A stretch of DNA of 64,000 nt, taken from Mycobacterium avium subsp. avium (GTDB lineage Bacteria; Actinomycetota; Actinomycetes; Mycobacteriales; Mycobacteriaceae). Made by a program: the position numbers and the translations under genes. The stretch spans positions 1,116,001 to 1,180,000 of the forward strand of contig NZ_CP046507.1 in assembly GCF_009741445.1 (NCBI RefSeq), in the 5' to 3' direction. This document shows, in pieces, positions 36,613 to 47,652 of this stretch. The notes below the pieces were generated by a model. The model had not been told where the DNA came from, made no database searches, and worked only from the letters and a program-made list of their open reading frames with translations. Every line of letters begins with the position of its first letter. Position 1 is the stretch's first letter.

Positions 36613-36628
36613 CAGTACGCTTGTCCTG
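36613..36628 (-). promoter_or_regulatory. AcnR-type operator over the acn -10 box
   Basis: On the minus strand the 16 bases read CAGGACAAGCGTACTG, an exact match to the C. glutamicum AcnR motif CAGNACNNNCGTACTG (consensus recalled from the literature). The adjoining minus-strand hexamer TACTGT (36617-36612) fits TANNNT and would be the acn -10 box, so the operator overlaps it. The start codon of acn is 63 bp downstream. Confidence 0.8.
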
Positions 36629-36705
36629 CATTACGTCGGCGGTCCTGATCTCAGTCTTATCGCCGTTCCCGCCGGTTTAAACCCCCGTTCGGCCCCGAAT
36701 GCCCG

Positions 36706-36762
36706 CCGAGCGTCACACTAGAGTGACCGCCGGGGCCGAGCGTCACGCCAGCGTGACCGCCG
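36706..36762. promoter_or_regulatory. Tandem GTCAC-N6-GTGAC palindromes upstream of the Rv1476-like gene
   Basis: Two 27-bp units (36706-36732 and 36736-36762, 30-bp period) each contain GTCAC-N6-GTGAC inside the same flanks, CCGAGC... and ...CGCCG. The first unit's centre is ACTAGA, the second GCCAGC. They end 17 nt before the ATG at 36780, in front of the cell-wall hydrolase cluster. Looks like a double operator for a dimeric regulator; the regulator is not identified. Confidence 0.6.
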
Positions 36763-36779
36763 CAGCAGGAGGGACGACG

Positions 36780-37325
36780 ATGACCGCGCACGATTCTGCG
36801 CCACCGCTCTACATTCCGGTGGACGTCGACATGACGATGGTCAAGGCTGCGGTCGCGGCCACCGGGGTCAGCGCGCCGCCGGCCGCCATGCCCGGCCTGC
36901 TCGAGGTGGTCAACCAGGCCCGCGCCGAGGGCATCAACCTCAAAATCGTGCTGCTGGACCACAATCCGCCGAACGACACCCCGCTGCGCGACATCTCGAC
37001 GGTGGTCGGCGCGGACTACCACGACGCCACGGTGCTGACCCTCAGCCCCAATTACGTCGGCAGCTACAGCACCCAGTTCCCGCGCGTCACCCTCGAGGCG
37101 GGCGAGGACATCGCCAAGACCGGCAACCCGGTGGTCTCGGCGCAGCACTTTCTGCACGAGCTCGACACGCCCGAGTTCCCCTGGACCGGGCTGACCATCT
37201 TCCTGTTGATCGCGGTCTTCGCGGCGGCCGTCGGCACCCGCGTGCTGCAGGTCCGCAGCAGGCGCGCAGCAACGCCGCCCGACGCGGCTGGCGCCGACAC
37301 CGTGACGCCGACAAACACCGCGTAG
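36780..37325 (+). CDS. Rv1476-family membrane protein (TPM-like domain)
   Basis: 181 residues from the ATG at 36780 (GGAGGG upstream). Residues 10-120 form a soluble alpha/beta domain (LLEVVNQARAEGINLKIVLLDHNPPND, then LTLSPNYVGSYSTQFPRV) that resembles TPM-type domains of membrane proteins; one membrane helix follows at about 140-160 (GLTIFLLIAVFAAAVG), then a short cytoplasmic tail. No N-terminal signal, so the orientation of the domain is uncertain. Conserved immediately upstream of ripA-ripB and possibly functionally linked to peptidoglycan hydrolysis. Two tandem palindromes precede it. Confidence 0.85.
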   Translation: MTAHDSAPPLYIPVDVDMTMVKAAVAATGVSAPPAAMPGLLEVVNQARAEGINLKIVLLDHNPPNDTPLRDISTVVGADYHDATVLTLSPNYVGSYSTQFPRVTLEAGEDIAKTGNPVVSAQHFLHELDTPEFPWTGLTIFLLIAVFAAAVGTRVLQVRSRRAATPPDAAGADTVTPTNTA

Positions 37326-37555
37326 CACGCCCGTCCGGCTTCGGGCCGCAACCGGCCCGCCGCGCCGCGGCAAACCCGGCAGATAACCGTTCGGTCACAT
37401 TAAACGCACGTAGAGAGTGCGATTTCGGTGGAGCGTTTGCGCGCCCAATTGTGTGACGTACGGTGCAAATGATGCTGGTGTTGTCTTTGGTGCCTAACGA
37501 ATTATTCCGTGGTCGGCGCCACCCGTTGCGTTGAGCCGTAGGAGACCTGAGTCGA

Positions 37556-38968
37556 ATGAGACGCACACGCTGGGGGTCTTCCGCGCGGCCGGCCGCGAGG
37601 CTGGTTCGGCCCGTCGTGCCGTCGGTGTTGAGCGTGGCCCTGCTGATCTGCACTCCGGGCCTGGCGCAGGCTGATCCCGCCGCCGACAACCTGGCCGCCC
37701 TGATCGCCAACGTCGCCAAGGCCAACCAGCGCCTGCAGAACCTCAGCGCCGAAATCCAGACCGAGCAGGAAAGCGTCAACAAGGCGCTGGTCGACGTGGA
37801 GACCGCCCGGGACAACGCGGCCGCCGCCCAGCACGACCTGGAAGCCAGCCAGCAAGCGGTCAAGGACGCCAACGCCGCCATCGCCGGCGCGCAGCGCCGC
37901 TTCGACACGTTTGCCGCGGCGGCCTACATGAACGGCCCGTCGAACAGCTACCTGACCGCACGCAACCCCGACGACATCATCGCCACCGAGGCCGCCGCCA
38001 AGACCCTGACCGCCAGCTCGCAGACGGTGATGGCCAAGCTGCAGCAGGCCCGCACCGAGCAGGTCAACAGGGAGTCGGCGGCGCGGCTGGCCAAGCAGAA
38101 CGCCGACAAGGCCGCCGCCGACGCCAAGGCCAGCCAGGACGCCGCGGTGGCCGCACTGACCAACTCCCGGCAGAAGTTCGACGAGCAGCGCGAGCAGATG
38201 ATCCGGCTGGCCACCGAGCGGGACCAGGCCCAGGCCAAGCTGGAGGCGGCCAAACGTCAGCTGTCCACCCCGGGCTCGGGCGACCGCTGGGAGACGGGAT
38301 CGGCGGGCGCGCCGGCGCCGTCCGCGGGCCGGCAATGGGACGGCGCCTGGGACCCCACCCTGCCGATGATTCCGAGCGCCAACGTTCCCGGCGACCCGAT
38401 CGCGGTGATCAACCAGGTGCTGGGCATCTCGGCCACCTCGACCCAGGTCACCGCCGGTCTCGGCCGTAACTTCCTGCAGCAGCTCGGCATCCTCAAGCCC
38501 GACGACACCGGCATCACCAACGCGGCGCCCGGTGGGGTCGGGGCGCGCATCCCGCGGGTGTACGGGCGGCAGGCGACGGAGTACGTGATCCGTCGCGGCA
38601 TGTCGCAGATCGGGGTGCCCTACTCCTGGGGCGGCGGCAACGCGGCCGGCCCCAGCAAGGGCATCGACTCCGGCGCCAACATCGTCGGCTTCGACTGTTC
38701 GGGGCTGGTGCTGTATTCGTTCGCCGGGGTGGGCATCAAGCTGCCTCACTACTCGGGCTCGCAGTACAACCTGGGCCGCAAGATCCCGTCCTCGCAGATG
38801 CGCCGCGGCGACGTCATCTTCTACGGCCCGGGCGGCTCCCAGCACGTGACCATCTACCTCGGCGACGGCCAGATGCTCGAGGCGCCCGACATCGGGTTGA
38901 AGGTCCGCGTCGCCCCCGTCCGCACCAGCGGCATGACGCCCTACGTGGTTCGTTACATCGAGTGGTGA
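37556..38968 (+). CDS. ripA: Peptidoglycan endopeptidase RipA
   Basis: Secreted D,L-endopeptidase that splits septal peptidoglycan during daughter-cell separation. 470 residues. A twin-Arg-poor Sec signal peptide (about residues 1-38, ending GLAQADPA) is followed by a long coiled-coil domain (about 45-240) rich in Gln/Glu/Ala repeats that autoinhibits the enzyme in the M. tuberculosis protein. The C-terminal NlpC/P60 domain contains the triad Cys381 (GFDCSGLV), His430 (GSQHVTIYLG) and Glu442 (MLEAPD). The ATG at 37556 has GGAG upstream. Followed by its shorter paralogue ripB. Confidence 0.96.
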   Translation: MRRTRWGSSARPAARLVRPVVPSVLSVALLICTPGLAQADPAADNLAALIANVAKANQRLQNLSAEIQTEQESVNKALVDVETARDNAAAAQHDLEASQQAVKDANAAIAGAQRRFDTFAAAAYMNGPSNSYLTARNPDDIIATEAAAKTLTASSQTVMAKLQQARTEQVNRESAARLAKQNADKAAADAKASQDAAVAALTNSRQKFDEQREQMIRLATERDQAQAKLEAAKRQLSTPGSGDRWETGSAGAPAPSAGRQWDGAWDPTLPMIPSANVPGDPIAVINQVLGISATSTQVTAGLGRNFLQQLGILKPDDTGITNAAPGGVGARIPRVYGRQATEYVIRRGMSQIGVPYSWGGGNAAGPSKGIDSGANIVGFDCSGLVLYSFAGVGIKLPHYSGSQYNLGRKIPSSQMRRGDVIFYGPGGSQHVTIYLGDGQMLEAPDIGLKVRVAPVRTSGMTPYVVRYIEW

Positions 38969-38993
38969 GCAAGTGAGCAGTGAACGAGGAGCC

Positions 38994-39728
38994 ATGCGCC
39001 GCAACCGGTTTCGCCTCATCGTCTTCGCCTGGATCACCGCGATGGTGACCGGGCTGATGTTTTCCGTGGCACCGACGCCCGCCGCGCTGGCCGACCCCGG
39101 CGAGTGGGATCCCACCCTGCCGGCCCAGATCAGTGCCGGCGCCCCGGGCGATCCGCTCGCCGTCGCCAACGCCTCGCTGCAGGCCACCGCGCAGGCCACC
39201 CAGACCACGCTGAACCTGGGCAAGCAATTCCTCGGCGGGCTCGGCATCAACCTGGGCGGCAACGACGCGCCCGCGGCCGCGGCCACGCCGTCCAACCCGG
39301 GCGGCAAGATCCCGCGGGTCTACGGCCGGCAGGCCATCGAGTACGTGATCAAGCGGATGGGGTCGCAGATGGGGGTGCCGTACTCGTGGGGCGGCGGCTC
39401 GCTGGACGGTCCCAGCAAGGGTGTCGGCGACGGCGCCAACATCACCGGGTTCGACTGCTCGGGGTTGATGCGCTACGGCTTCGCCGGGGTCGGCGTGCTG
39501 ATCCCGCGGTTCTCCGGCGACCAGTACAACGCCGGGCGTCACATCCCGCAGGATCAGGCCCGCCGCGGCGACCTCATCTTCTACGGCCCGGGCGGGTCCC
39601 AGCACGTCACCATGTACCTGGGCAACGGGCAGATGCTCGAGGCGTCCGGCAGCGCCGGCAAGGTCACCGTCAGCCCGGTGCGCAAGCCCGGCATGACGCC
39701 GTTCCTGACTAGGATCATCGAGTACTGA
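38994..39728 (+). CDS. ripB: Peptidoglycan endopeptidase RipB
   Basis: Secreted NlpC/P60 peptidoglycan hydrolase, 244 residues. It lacks the coiled-coil domain of RipA: a signal peptide (ending PAALADPG near residue 35) leads to a short linker and then the catalytic domain with the same motifs, TGFDCSGLMRYG and GSQHVTMYLGNG, and QMLEASG for the acidic residue. ATG at 38994 chosen for GAGGAG; a GTG 7 codons earlier is in frame. It begins 25 bp after ripA, clearly cotranscribed. Confidence 0.95.
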   Translation: MRRNRFRLIVFAWITAMVTGLMFSVAPTPAALADPGEWDPTLPAQISAGAPGDPLAVANASLQATAQATQTTLNLGKQFLGGLGINLGGNDAPAAAATPSNPGGKIPRVYGRQAIEYVIKRMGSQMGVPYSWGGGSLDGPSKGVGDGANITGFDCSGLMRYGFAGVGVLIPRFSGDQYNAGRHIPQDQARRGDLIFYGPGGSQHVTMYLGNGQMLEASGSAGKVTVSPVRKPGMTPFLTRIIEY

Positions 39729-39850
39729 TCGCGGGCCGGCCCGGCCATCGGCTGGGCGAGCGTCGACGGAATTCGGCGGGCCTGGAATAGTTGGACGAGG
39801 GCACGTCGCTGCCCGGCAGTCGTGTCCGATTGAGCTCTGGAGGGTTATCG

Positions 39851-40989
<1,139 letters not shown>

Positions 40990-40993
<4 letters not shown>

Positions 40994-41940
40994 CCGACCC
41001 CAAGAGGCCGGTGCTGCATCCGCCCTCGATGCAGCGCGGGCAGATCGATGACCCGAAGCTGTCGGCGGCGCTGCGCACGCTCGAGCTCACCGTCAAACGC
41101 AAGCTCGACGGGGTGCTGCACGGCGACCACCTGGGCCTGATCCCGGGGCCGGGATCCGAGCCGGGGGAGTCGCGCGAGTACCAGCCCGGCGATGACGTGC
41201 GGCGGATGGACTGGGCCGTCACCGCGCGCACCACGCATCCGCACGTGCGGCAGATGATCGCCGACCGCGAGCTGGAGACCTGGCTGGTGGTCGACATGTC
41301 GGCCAGCCTGGACTTCGGCACCACGGTGTGCGAGAAACGCGACCTGGCGGTGGCGGCCGCGGCCGCGATCACCTTCCTCAACAGCGGCGGCGGCAACCGG
41401 CTCGGCGCGCTGATTGCCAACGGCGCCACCATGACTCGGGTGCCGGCGCGGTCCGGGCGCCAGCACGAGCAGACGCTGCTGCGCACCATCGCGACCACGC
41501 CGCGGGCGCCGGTCGGGGTGCGCGGCGATCTGGCGACGGCCATCGACGCGCTGCGCCGTCCGGAACGCCGGCGCGGCATGGCGGTGATCATCAGCGACTT
41601 CCTCGGTCCGATCAACTGGCAGCGGCCGCTGCGGGCGATCGCGGCCCGGCACGAGGTGCTGGCCATCGAGGTGCTCGACCCGCGGGACGTCGAACTGCCC
41701 GACATCGGCGACGTGGTGCTGCAGGACGCCGAGACGGGCGTGACCCGCGAGTTCACCATCGACGCCCAGCTGCGCGACGACTTCGCCAAGGCCGCCGCGG
41801 CGCACCGGGCCGACGTCGCGCGCACCATCCGCAGCTGCGGGGCGCCGATCCTGACGCTGCGCACCGACCGCGACTGGATCGCCGACATCGTGCGGTTCGT
41901 GGAATCCCGCCGGCGCGGGGCATTGGCGGGGCGGCAGTGA
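40990..41940 (+). CDS. DUF58 domain protein (MoxR partner)
   Basis: 316 residues from a GTG that overlaps the moxR1 stop as GTGA. The central DUF58 signature is [25 protein letters not shown], followed by a VWA-like fold with [15 protein letters not shown] (an incomplete MIDAS, D-x-S-x-S) and [10 protein letters not shown]. Cytoplasmic. Likely substrate adaptor or partner of the ATPase. Corresponds to Rv1480. Confidence 0.92.
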
Positions 41941-41947
41941 CTCGAAT

Positions 41948-42955
41948 ATGAGCCTGCCGTTCCTCGGCCCAATGTCGTTGTCGGGCTTCGAACATTCGTG
42001 GTTCTTCCTGTTCCTGCTGGTGGTCGCCGGGCTGGCGGCGCTGTACATCCTGATGCAGTTGGCCCGGCAGCGGCGGATGCTGCGGTTCGCCAACATGGAG
42101 CTGCTGGAAAGCGTCGCGCCCAAGCGGACGTCCACGTGGCGGCATCTGCCGGCGATCCTGCTGGTGGCCTCGCTGGTGCTGTTCACCATCGCGATGGCGG
42201 GCCCGACGAACGACGTCCGGATTCCGCGTAACCGCGCGGTCGTAATGCTGGTGATCGACGTGTCGCAGTCGATGCGGGCCACCGACGTCGCGCCCAACCG
42301 GATGGCGGCCGCCCAGGAGGCGGCCAAGCAGTTCGCCGACGAGCTGACCCCCGGTATCAACCTGGGGCTGATCGCCTATGCCGGGACCGCGACGGTGCTG
42401 GTGTCGCCGACGACCAACCGGGAGGCCACCAAGAACGCGTTGGACAAGCTGCAGTTCGCCGACCGCACCGCCACCGGCGAGGGCATCTTCACCGCCCTGC
42501 AGGCGATCGCGACGGTGGGCGCGGTGATCGGCGGCGGCGACAAGCCGCCGCCGGCGCGCATCGTGTTGTTCTCCGACGGCAAGGAGACGATGCCGACCAA
42601 TCCGGACAACCCGAAGGGCGCCTTCACCGCCGCGCGCACCGCCAAGGATCAGGGCGTGCCGATCTCGACCATCTCGTTCGGCACCCCGTACGGGTTCGTG
42701 GAGATCAACGACCAGCGCCAGCCGGTGCCGGTCGATGACGAGACGTTGAAGAAGGTGGCCCAGCTCTCCGGCGGAAACGCTTACAACGCAGCGTCATTGC
42801 AGGAGCTGAAGTCGGTGTACGCGACGCTGCAGCAGCAGATCGGCTACGAGACCATCAAGGGCGACGCGAGCGTGGGCTGGGTGCGGCTGGGTGCGTTGGT
42901 GCTGGCGCTGGCCGCGCTGACCGCGCTGCTCATCAACCGCCGCCTGCCCACCTAG
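41948..42955 (+). CDS. Membrane VWA-domain protein (BatA-like)
   Basis: 335 residues. Two N-terminal membrane helices ([19 protein letters not shown] and [16 protein letters not shown]), a VWA domain with an intact MIDAS ([14 protein letters not shown], later [12 protein letters not shown]), and a third helix at the C-terminus ([16 protein letters not shown]). The domain should lie outside the membrane between helices 2 and 3. Third member of the MoxR-DUF58-VWA module, 7 bp after DUF58. ATG at 41948. Confidence 0.93.
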   Translation: MSLPFLGPMSLSGFEHSWFFLFLLVVAGLAALYILMQLARQRRMLRFANMELLESVAPKRTSTWRHLPAILLVASLVLFTIAMAGPTNDVRIPRNRAVVMLVIDVSQSMRATDVAPNRMAAAQEAAKQFADELTPGINLGLIAYAGTATVLVSPTTNREATKNALDKLQFADRTATGEGIFTALQAIATVGAVIGGGDKPPPARIVLFSDGKETMPTNPDNPKGAFTAARTAKDQGVPISTISFGTPYGFVEINDQRQPVPVDDETLKKVAQLSGGNAYNAASLQELKSVYATLQQQIGYETIKGDASVGWVRLGALVLALAALTALLINRRLPT

Positions 42956-43010
42956 GTGGGGCGCGCCCGCCGGCCGCGCCCTCTTCGCCGCGCTGCGCCC
43001 TCTTCGCCGC

Positions 43011-43064
43011 GCTCGTAACGCCACGGCGGAATCTCGGCCGGATTTCCGCCGTGGCGTTACGAGC
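43011..43064. repeat. Palindromic repeat, family 1, copy A (perfect stem)
   Basis: A 21-base arm beginning GCTCGTAACGCCACGGCG (43011-43031) pairs perfectly with 43044-43064 around a 12-nt loop ending CGGAT. It lies between the convergent VWA and DUF559-type genes and includes the TAA stop codon (minus strand, 43059-43057) of the latter. Copies at 43934-43987 and 61334-61384. Confidence 0.9.
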
Positions 43065-43896
43065 GGCGTCGCCGGGCGTCGCGCACCCGGCGGATGATCT
43101 CGTCGGGACGGTCCTCGGCGATGACCCGTACGACGATCCACCCGTACCGCTCGAGCATCTCGAGCCGGCGGATGTCTTTGACGTACTGATAGCGGCTCGC
43201 CCGATGCTGGTCGCCGTCATACTCTGCGGCGACCTTGATCTCTTCCCATCCCATGTCCAAATACGCCTCGGCCCAACCCCATTCGTTGCGCACCGGGATC
43301 TGCGTCTGCGGCCGCGGGAACCCGGCGTCGATCAGCAACACCCGCAGCCAGCTCTCTTTGGGCGACTGGGCGCCGCCGTCGACCAGTGCCAATGCCGCTC
43401 TGGCCGCCTTGATGTCATGCCGACCGCGGTAGCGGTCCACGAGCAGCTCGACGTCCGCCATCTTCAGCTCCGTCGCCTGCACCAGGGCGTCGATGGCGGC
43501 GACCGCCACGCCCCTGGGATGGCGGCGCGCCAGGTCAAGCGCGGTGCGCACCGGCGTGGTGACCGCCGTGCCGTCGACGACGGTGATCTCGTCGGACTCG
43601 ATGCGCTCCTCCCAAACCCGCACCCCGCGGGCGTGACGGCGATTGGTGTCGATGATCTCGGCCGGCCGCGCCGCGTCGATCCACTTCGAACCGTGCAGCG
43701 CGGCGGCCGAGAAACCCGCCAGCACGCCGCGCCGGCGCGACCGCAGCCATGCCGCCTTCGCCCGCACCACCGCCGTCAACTCGGCGTCGCGAGCGACATA
43801 CACGTCCCGGTGCAGCGCGACGTACCGGCTGCGCAACTCGTGGCGAGACAGCAACCGCGCGGCCAGGGCTTCGCTGCCCAGGAAGGGGTCCGTCAT
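43057..43896 (-). CDS. DUF559 / AbiEi-C-like nuclease-fold protein
   Basis: 279 residues, no signal peptide. The N-terminal half (RLLSRHELRSRYVALHRDVYVARD and RTALDLARRHPRGVAVAAIDAL) resembles type IV toxin-antitoxin antitoxins of the AbiEi type. The C-terminal half has a Vsr/DUF559 PD-(D/E)xK pattern: EAYLDMGWEEIKVAAEYDG, then QYVKDIRRLEMLERYGWIVVRV. Nuclease activity is inferred, not shown. Start: ATG 43896, no Shine-Dalgarno, but CACACT is exactly 6 nt upstream (43908-43903), so leaderless. Palindromic repeats flank it on both sides and the right-hand one at its 3' end supplies the stop codon. Confidence 0.8.
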   Translation of the reverse strand: MTDPFLGSEALAARLLSRHELRSRYVALHRDVYVARDAELTAVVRAKAAWLRSRRRGVLAGFSAAALHGSKWIDAARPAEIIDTNRRHARGVRVWEERIESDEITVVDGTAVTTPVRTALDLARRHPRGVAVAAIDALVQATELKMADVELLVDRYRGRHDIKAARAALALVDGGAQSPKESWLRVLLIDAGFPRPQTQIPVRNEWGWAEAYLDMGWEEIKVAAEYDGDQHRASRYQYVKDIRRLEMLERYGWIVVRVIAEDRPDEIIRRVRDARRRRS

Positions 43897-43933
43897 GGCG
43901 AAAGTGTGCTGCGCCACACCGACACCGTGGCGC

Positions 43934-43987
43934 GCTCGTAACGCCACGGCGCAAACTCGCCCGGATTTCCGCCCTGGCGTTACGAGC
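43934..43987. repeat. Palindromic repeat, family 1, copy B
   Basis: Left arm 43934-43954 starts GCTCGTAACGCCACGGCG; right arm 43967-43987 pairs at 19 of 21 positions; 12-nt loop, again ending CGGAT. It sits between the 5' end of the DUF559-type gene and the fabG1 promoter, in the same orientation as copy A as far as a palindrome has one (loop sequence CGGATTTCC on the plus strand in both). Confidence 0.9.
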
Positions 43988-44021
43988 GGGGCCAGCCGGT
44001 TTCCGGGCCGATCAGCCGAGG

Positions 44022-44804
<783 letters not shown>

Positions 44805-44838
44805 TTCCAACCAGCACACAAGGACATTAAGGACGGAC

Positions 44839-45648
44839 ATGGCAGGACTGCTCGACGGCAAACGGATCCTGGTCACCGGGATCATCACCGACTCGTCGAT
44901 CGCGTTTCACATCGCCAAGGTGGCCCAGGAGGCCGGGGCGCAGTTGGTGCTGACCGGCTTCGACCGGCTGCGGCTGATCCAGCGCATCGTCGACCGGCTG
45001 CCGGAGAAGGCCCCGTTGATCGAGCTCGACGTGCAGAACGAGGAGCACCTGAACACCCTGGCCCAGCGGGTGACCGCCGAGATCGGCGAGGGCAACAAGC
45101 TCGACGGGGTGGTGCACTCGATCGGCTTCATGCCGCAGACCGGCATGGGCATCAACCCGTTCTTCGACGCGCCGTACGAGGATGTCTCCAAAGGCATTCA
45201 CATCTCGGCGTATTCGTACGCCTCGCTGGCCAAGGCGCTGCTGCCGATCATGAACCCCGGCGGGTCGATCGTGGGCATGGACTTCGACCCCAGCCGGGCG
45301 ATGCCGGCCTACAACTGGATGACGGTCGCGAAGAGCGCGCTGGAGTCGGTCAACCGGTTCGTGGCGCGCGAGGCCGGGCCGCACGGCGTGCGCTCGAATC
45401 TCGTTGCGGCGGGCCCGATCCGCACGCTGGCGATGGCCGGGATCGTCGGCGGCGTGCTCGGCGACCAGGCGGCCGAGCAGATCCGGCTGCTGGAGGAGGG
45501 CTGGGATCAGCGGGCCCCGATCGGCTGGAACATGAAGGACCCCACCCCGGTGGCCAAGACGGTGTGCGCGCTGCTGTCCGACTGGCTGCCGGCCACCACC
45601 GGCACCATCATCTACGCCGACGGCGGCGCCAGCACCCAATTGCTGTAG
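44839..45648 (+). CDS. inhA: Enoyl-ACP reductase InhA (NADH)
   Basis: NADH-dependent enoyl reductase of FAS-II, target of isoniazid-NAD and ethionamide. 269 residues, same length and numbering as M. tuberculosis InhA. The glycine-rich start is [14 protein letters not shown], the catalytic pair Tyr158/Lys165 lies in [12 protein letters not shown]. Resistance-linked positions Ile21 and Ser94 ([12 protein letters not shown]) are wild type. Strong AAGGAC upstream; 34 bp after fabG1. Confidence 0.98.
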   Translation: MAGLLDGKRILVTGIITDSSIAFHIAKVAQEAGAQLVLTGFDRLRLIQRIVDRLPEKAPLIELDVQNEEHLNTLAQRVTAEIGEGNKLDGVVHSIGFMPQTGMGINPFFDAPYEDVSKGIHISAYSYASLAKALLPIMNPGGSIVGMDFDPSRAMPAYNWMTVAKSALESVNRFVAREAGPHGVRSNLVAAGPIRTLAMAGIVGGVLGDQAAEQIRLLEEGWDQRAPIGWNMKDPTPVAKTVCALLSDWLPATTGTIIYADGGASTQLL

Positions 45649-45654
45649 ACGGCA

Positions 45655-46665
45655 ATGGATTTCGACGCCGTCCTGCTGCTGTCCTTCGGCGGGCCGGAAG
45701 GGCCCGAGCAGGTTCGGCCGTTCTTGGAGAACGTCACCCGGGGCCGCGGCGTGCCGCCGGAACGTCTCGACCACGTCGCCGAGCACTACCTGCATTTCGG
45801 CGGGGTGTCGCCGATCAACGGCATCAACCGCGCGCTGATCGAGCAGCTGCGGGCCGCCCAGGCCCTGCCCGTCTACTTCGGCAACCGCAACTGGGAGCCC
45901 TACGTCGAAGACACGGTGAAGGTCATGCGCGACAACGGGATTCGGCGTGCCGCGGTGTTCACCACCTCCGCATGGAGCGGCTACTCCAGCTGCACGCAGT
46001 ACGTCGAGGACATCGCCCGGGCGCGGGCCGCGGCCGGGCCGGGCGCGCCCGAACTGGTCAAGCTGCGGCCGTATTTCGACCATCCGCTGTTCGTGGAGAT
46101 GTTCGCCGGCGCGATCGCCGACGCGGCGGCGAAGGTACCCGCGGGGGCGCGTCTGGTGTTCACCGCGCATTCGGTCCCGGTGGCCGCGGACGAGCGCGTG
46201 GGGCCGCGACTGTACAGCCGCCAAGTCGCTTATGCCGCAAGGCTTGTGGCGGCCGCCGCCGGGTACGCCGAGCACGACCTGGTGTGGCAGTCGCGCTCCG
46301 GGCCACCCCAGGTCCGCTGGCTCGAACCCGACGTCGCCGACCATCTGCGCGCCCTGGCCGAATCCGGCACCCCGGCCGTCATCGTCTGCCCGATCGGGTT
46401 CGTGGCCGACCACATCGAGGTGGTGTGGGACCTCGACGAGGAGCTGCGCGCGCAGGCCGAGTCGGCGGGGATGCTGATGGCGCGCGCGTCGACGCCCAAC
46501 GCCCAGCCGCGTTTCGCGCGGTTGGCGGCCGACCTGATCGACGAATTGCGTTGCGGCCGAACGCCCGCCCGGGTGACCGGCCCCGACCCGGTGCCCGGTT
46601 GTCTCGCAAGCGTCAACGGTGCACCGTGCCGGCCGCCGCACTGCGCGGCCCAAGCTACCGGCTAG
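45655..46665 (+). CDS. hemH: Ferrochelatase (coproporphyrin type in actinobacteria)
   Basis: Inserts Fe(II) into the porphyrin in the last part of haem synthesis (hemZ in M. tuberculosis; actinobacteria use coproporphyrin III). 336 residues. The metal-site His is in [11 protein letters not shown]; other marks are [21 protein letters not shown] and [21 protein letters not shown]. The tail has Cys316, Cys325 and Cys330 ([16 protein letters not shown]) which, with the Cys in YSSCTQY, could hold the [2Fe-2S] cluster known in some ferrochelatases. 6 bp after inhA, so cotranscribed. Confidence 0.95.
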   Translation: MDFDAVLLLSFGGPEGPEQVRPFLENVTRGRGVPPERLDHVAEHYLHFGGVSPINGINRALIEQLRAAQALPVYFGNRNWEPYVEDTVKVMRDNGIRRAAVFTTSAWSGYSSCTQYVEDIARARAAAGPGAPELVKLRPYFDHPLFVEMFAGAIADAAAKVPAGARLVFTAHSVPVAADERVGPRLYSRQVAYAARLVAAAAGYAEHDLVWQSRSGPPQVRWLEPDVADHLRALAESGTPAVIVCPIGFVADHIEVVWDLDEELRAQAESAGMLMARASTPNAQPRFARLAADLIDELRCGRTPARVTGPDPVPGCLASVNGAPCRPPHCAAQATG

Positions 46666-46668
46666 AAC

Positions 46669-47595
46669 CTAATCGCCCCAGGCGGAATGCAGGATCGCGG
46701 TGACCGCGGCCATCCGCGCCGAACGCACCACCGCGGTCAGCGGCCGCAGCGCGTCGCCGGCGATGCGCGCCTCCGACGACGATTGTGTGCCAAGCGGTTC
46801 CAGACCGGCGGCGATCGGCGCGGCGAATCGGTCCGGCGAATCCGACCGACTCAGCCCGGCGCTCACCGCGATGATGGCGTCGACGTGCGCGGCGTTCTCC
46901 AGCACCCGCAACGCGCGCGACGGCGCGTGATCCGGAATGCGGTGCTGCCGTGCCGATTCCAGCAACTGCTCGACCAGCCCCCGCGGGTCGTCGACGTCGG
47001 ACGCGGCCGAGCCGAGGCCGATGGCGCCCAGCGTCTCGGCGGCCGAGCGCACCGCGGAGCGCAACGTGTACTCGGCGTCGCCGAGCTCGTGATGGTCCAG
47101 CACCGGCGCCCCGGGCAGCGAATACACCGTCCAGCTCAGCGCGCACAATTCGGTCAGCGCGTAGTCCTGGGACCCATCGTCGTCGTCGGCGTAACAGAAT
47201 TCGGGGACCAGCCCGACGGCGGCGCCGGGCTGGTGCGGATTGCTGACGATCACCGCCTCGCCGGCGGCCAGCGCGTCCTGCTCGAACTGGGTGCCGGGGG
47301 CCAGCCCGCGCACATCGCCCGGTACCGGCAAAACCACGTTGATCGTCCCGCGCATCAGTCCGGAGCCCACCGGCACGCCGATCGCGGCGCGCAGCGTCTG
47401 CAGCAGCGTGACCGTCCCGGCGTCGTGCACGTCGGGCCACGGCAGCCCGGTGTGGCCCGCGGCGACGGCATCATACGCGGTCACCGATTGCTTTGGCGCC
47501 CAAACGGATAACGCGTCGAGGACGTCGTCGGGCGCGGCCTTGCCGGCGAGCCAGGCATTGGCCCACAGGGACAGCGAAACACTGGGACACCACAC
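46669..47595 (-). CDS. Conserved hypothetical protein (Rv1486c-like)
   Basis: 308 residues from the GTG at 47595 ([19 protein letters not shown]). No signal peptide, no motif that I can name. Notable stretches: [20 protein letters not shown], acidic [16 protein letters not shown], and two long Ala/Leu-rich helices at the C-terminus. Start chosen since TACACT on the minus strand (47609-47604) is 8 nt upstream and no Shine-Dalgarno exists; an earlier in-frame ATG would lie inside the neighbouring gene's promoter and coding sequence. Convergent with hemH (3-bp gap), divergent from the NfeD gene. Confidence 0.8.
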   Translation of the reverse strand: MWCPSVSLSLWANAWLAGKAAPDDVLDALSVWAPKQSVTAYDAVAAGHTGLPWPDVHDAGTVTLLQTLRAAIGVPVGSGLMRGTINVVLPVPGDVRGLAPGTQFEQDALAAGEAVIVSNPHQPGAAVGLVPEFCYADDDDGSQDYALTELCALSWTVYSLPGAPVLDHHELGDAEYTLRSAVRSAAETLGAIGLGSAASDVDDPRGLVEQLLESARQHRIPDHAPSRALRVLENAAHVDAIIAVSAGLSRSDSPDRFAAPIAAGLEPLGTQSSSEARIAGDALRPLTAVVRSARMAAVTAILHSAWGD

Positions 47596-47640
47596 GAGAA
47601 GGCAGTGTAGTTGTTTTGCCCCGGGAAGGCCGATCACGCG

Positions 47641-47646
47641 TATTCT
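47641..47646 (+). promoter_or_regulatory. -10 element of the NfeD gene (leaderless)
   Basis: TATTCT, then the 6-nt spacer TGCCGC, then the ATG at 47653; no Shine-Dalgarno. The divergent Rv1486c-like gene has its own TACACT (47609-47604, minus strand) 8 nt before its GTG. Confidence 0.65.
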
Positions 47647-47652
47647 TGCCGC

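Noticed and set aside
37440..37470. A Crp-type site (TGTGAC and following) upstream of ripA.
   Set aside because: Only one half-site fits TGTGA; the other half is poor, so I do not report it.
37380..37555. A ydaO-type or other riboswitch in the leader of ripA.
   Set aside because: I looked for conserved riboswitch core sequences and found none; only a plain leader with a Shine-Dalgarno is visible.
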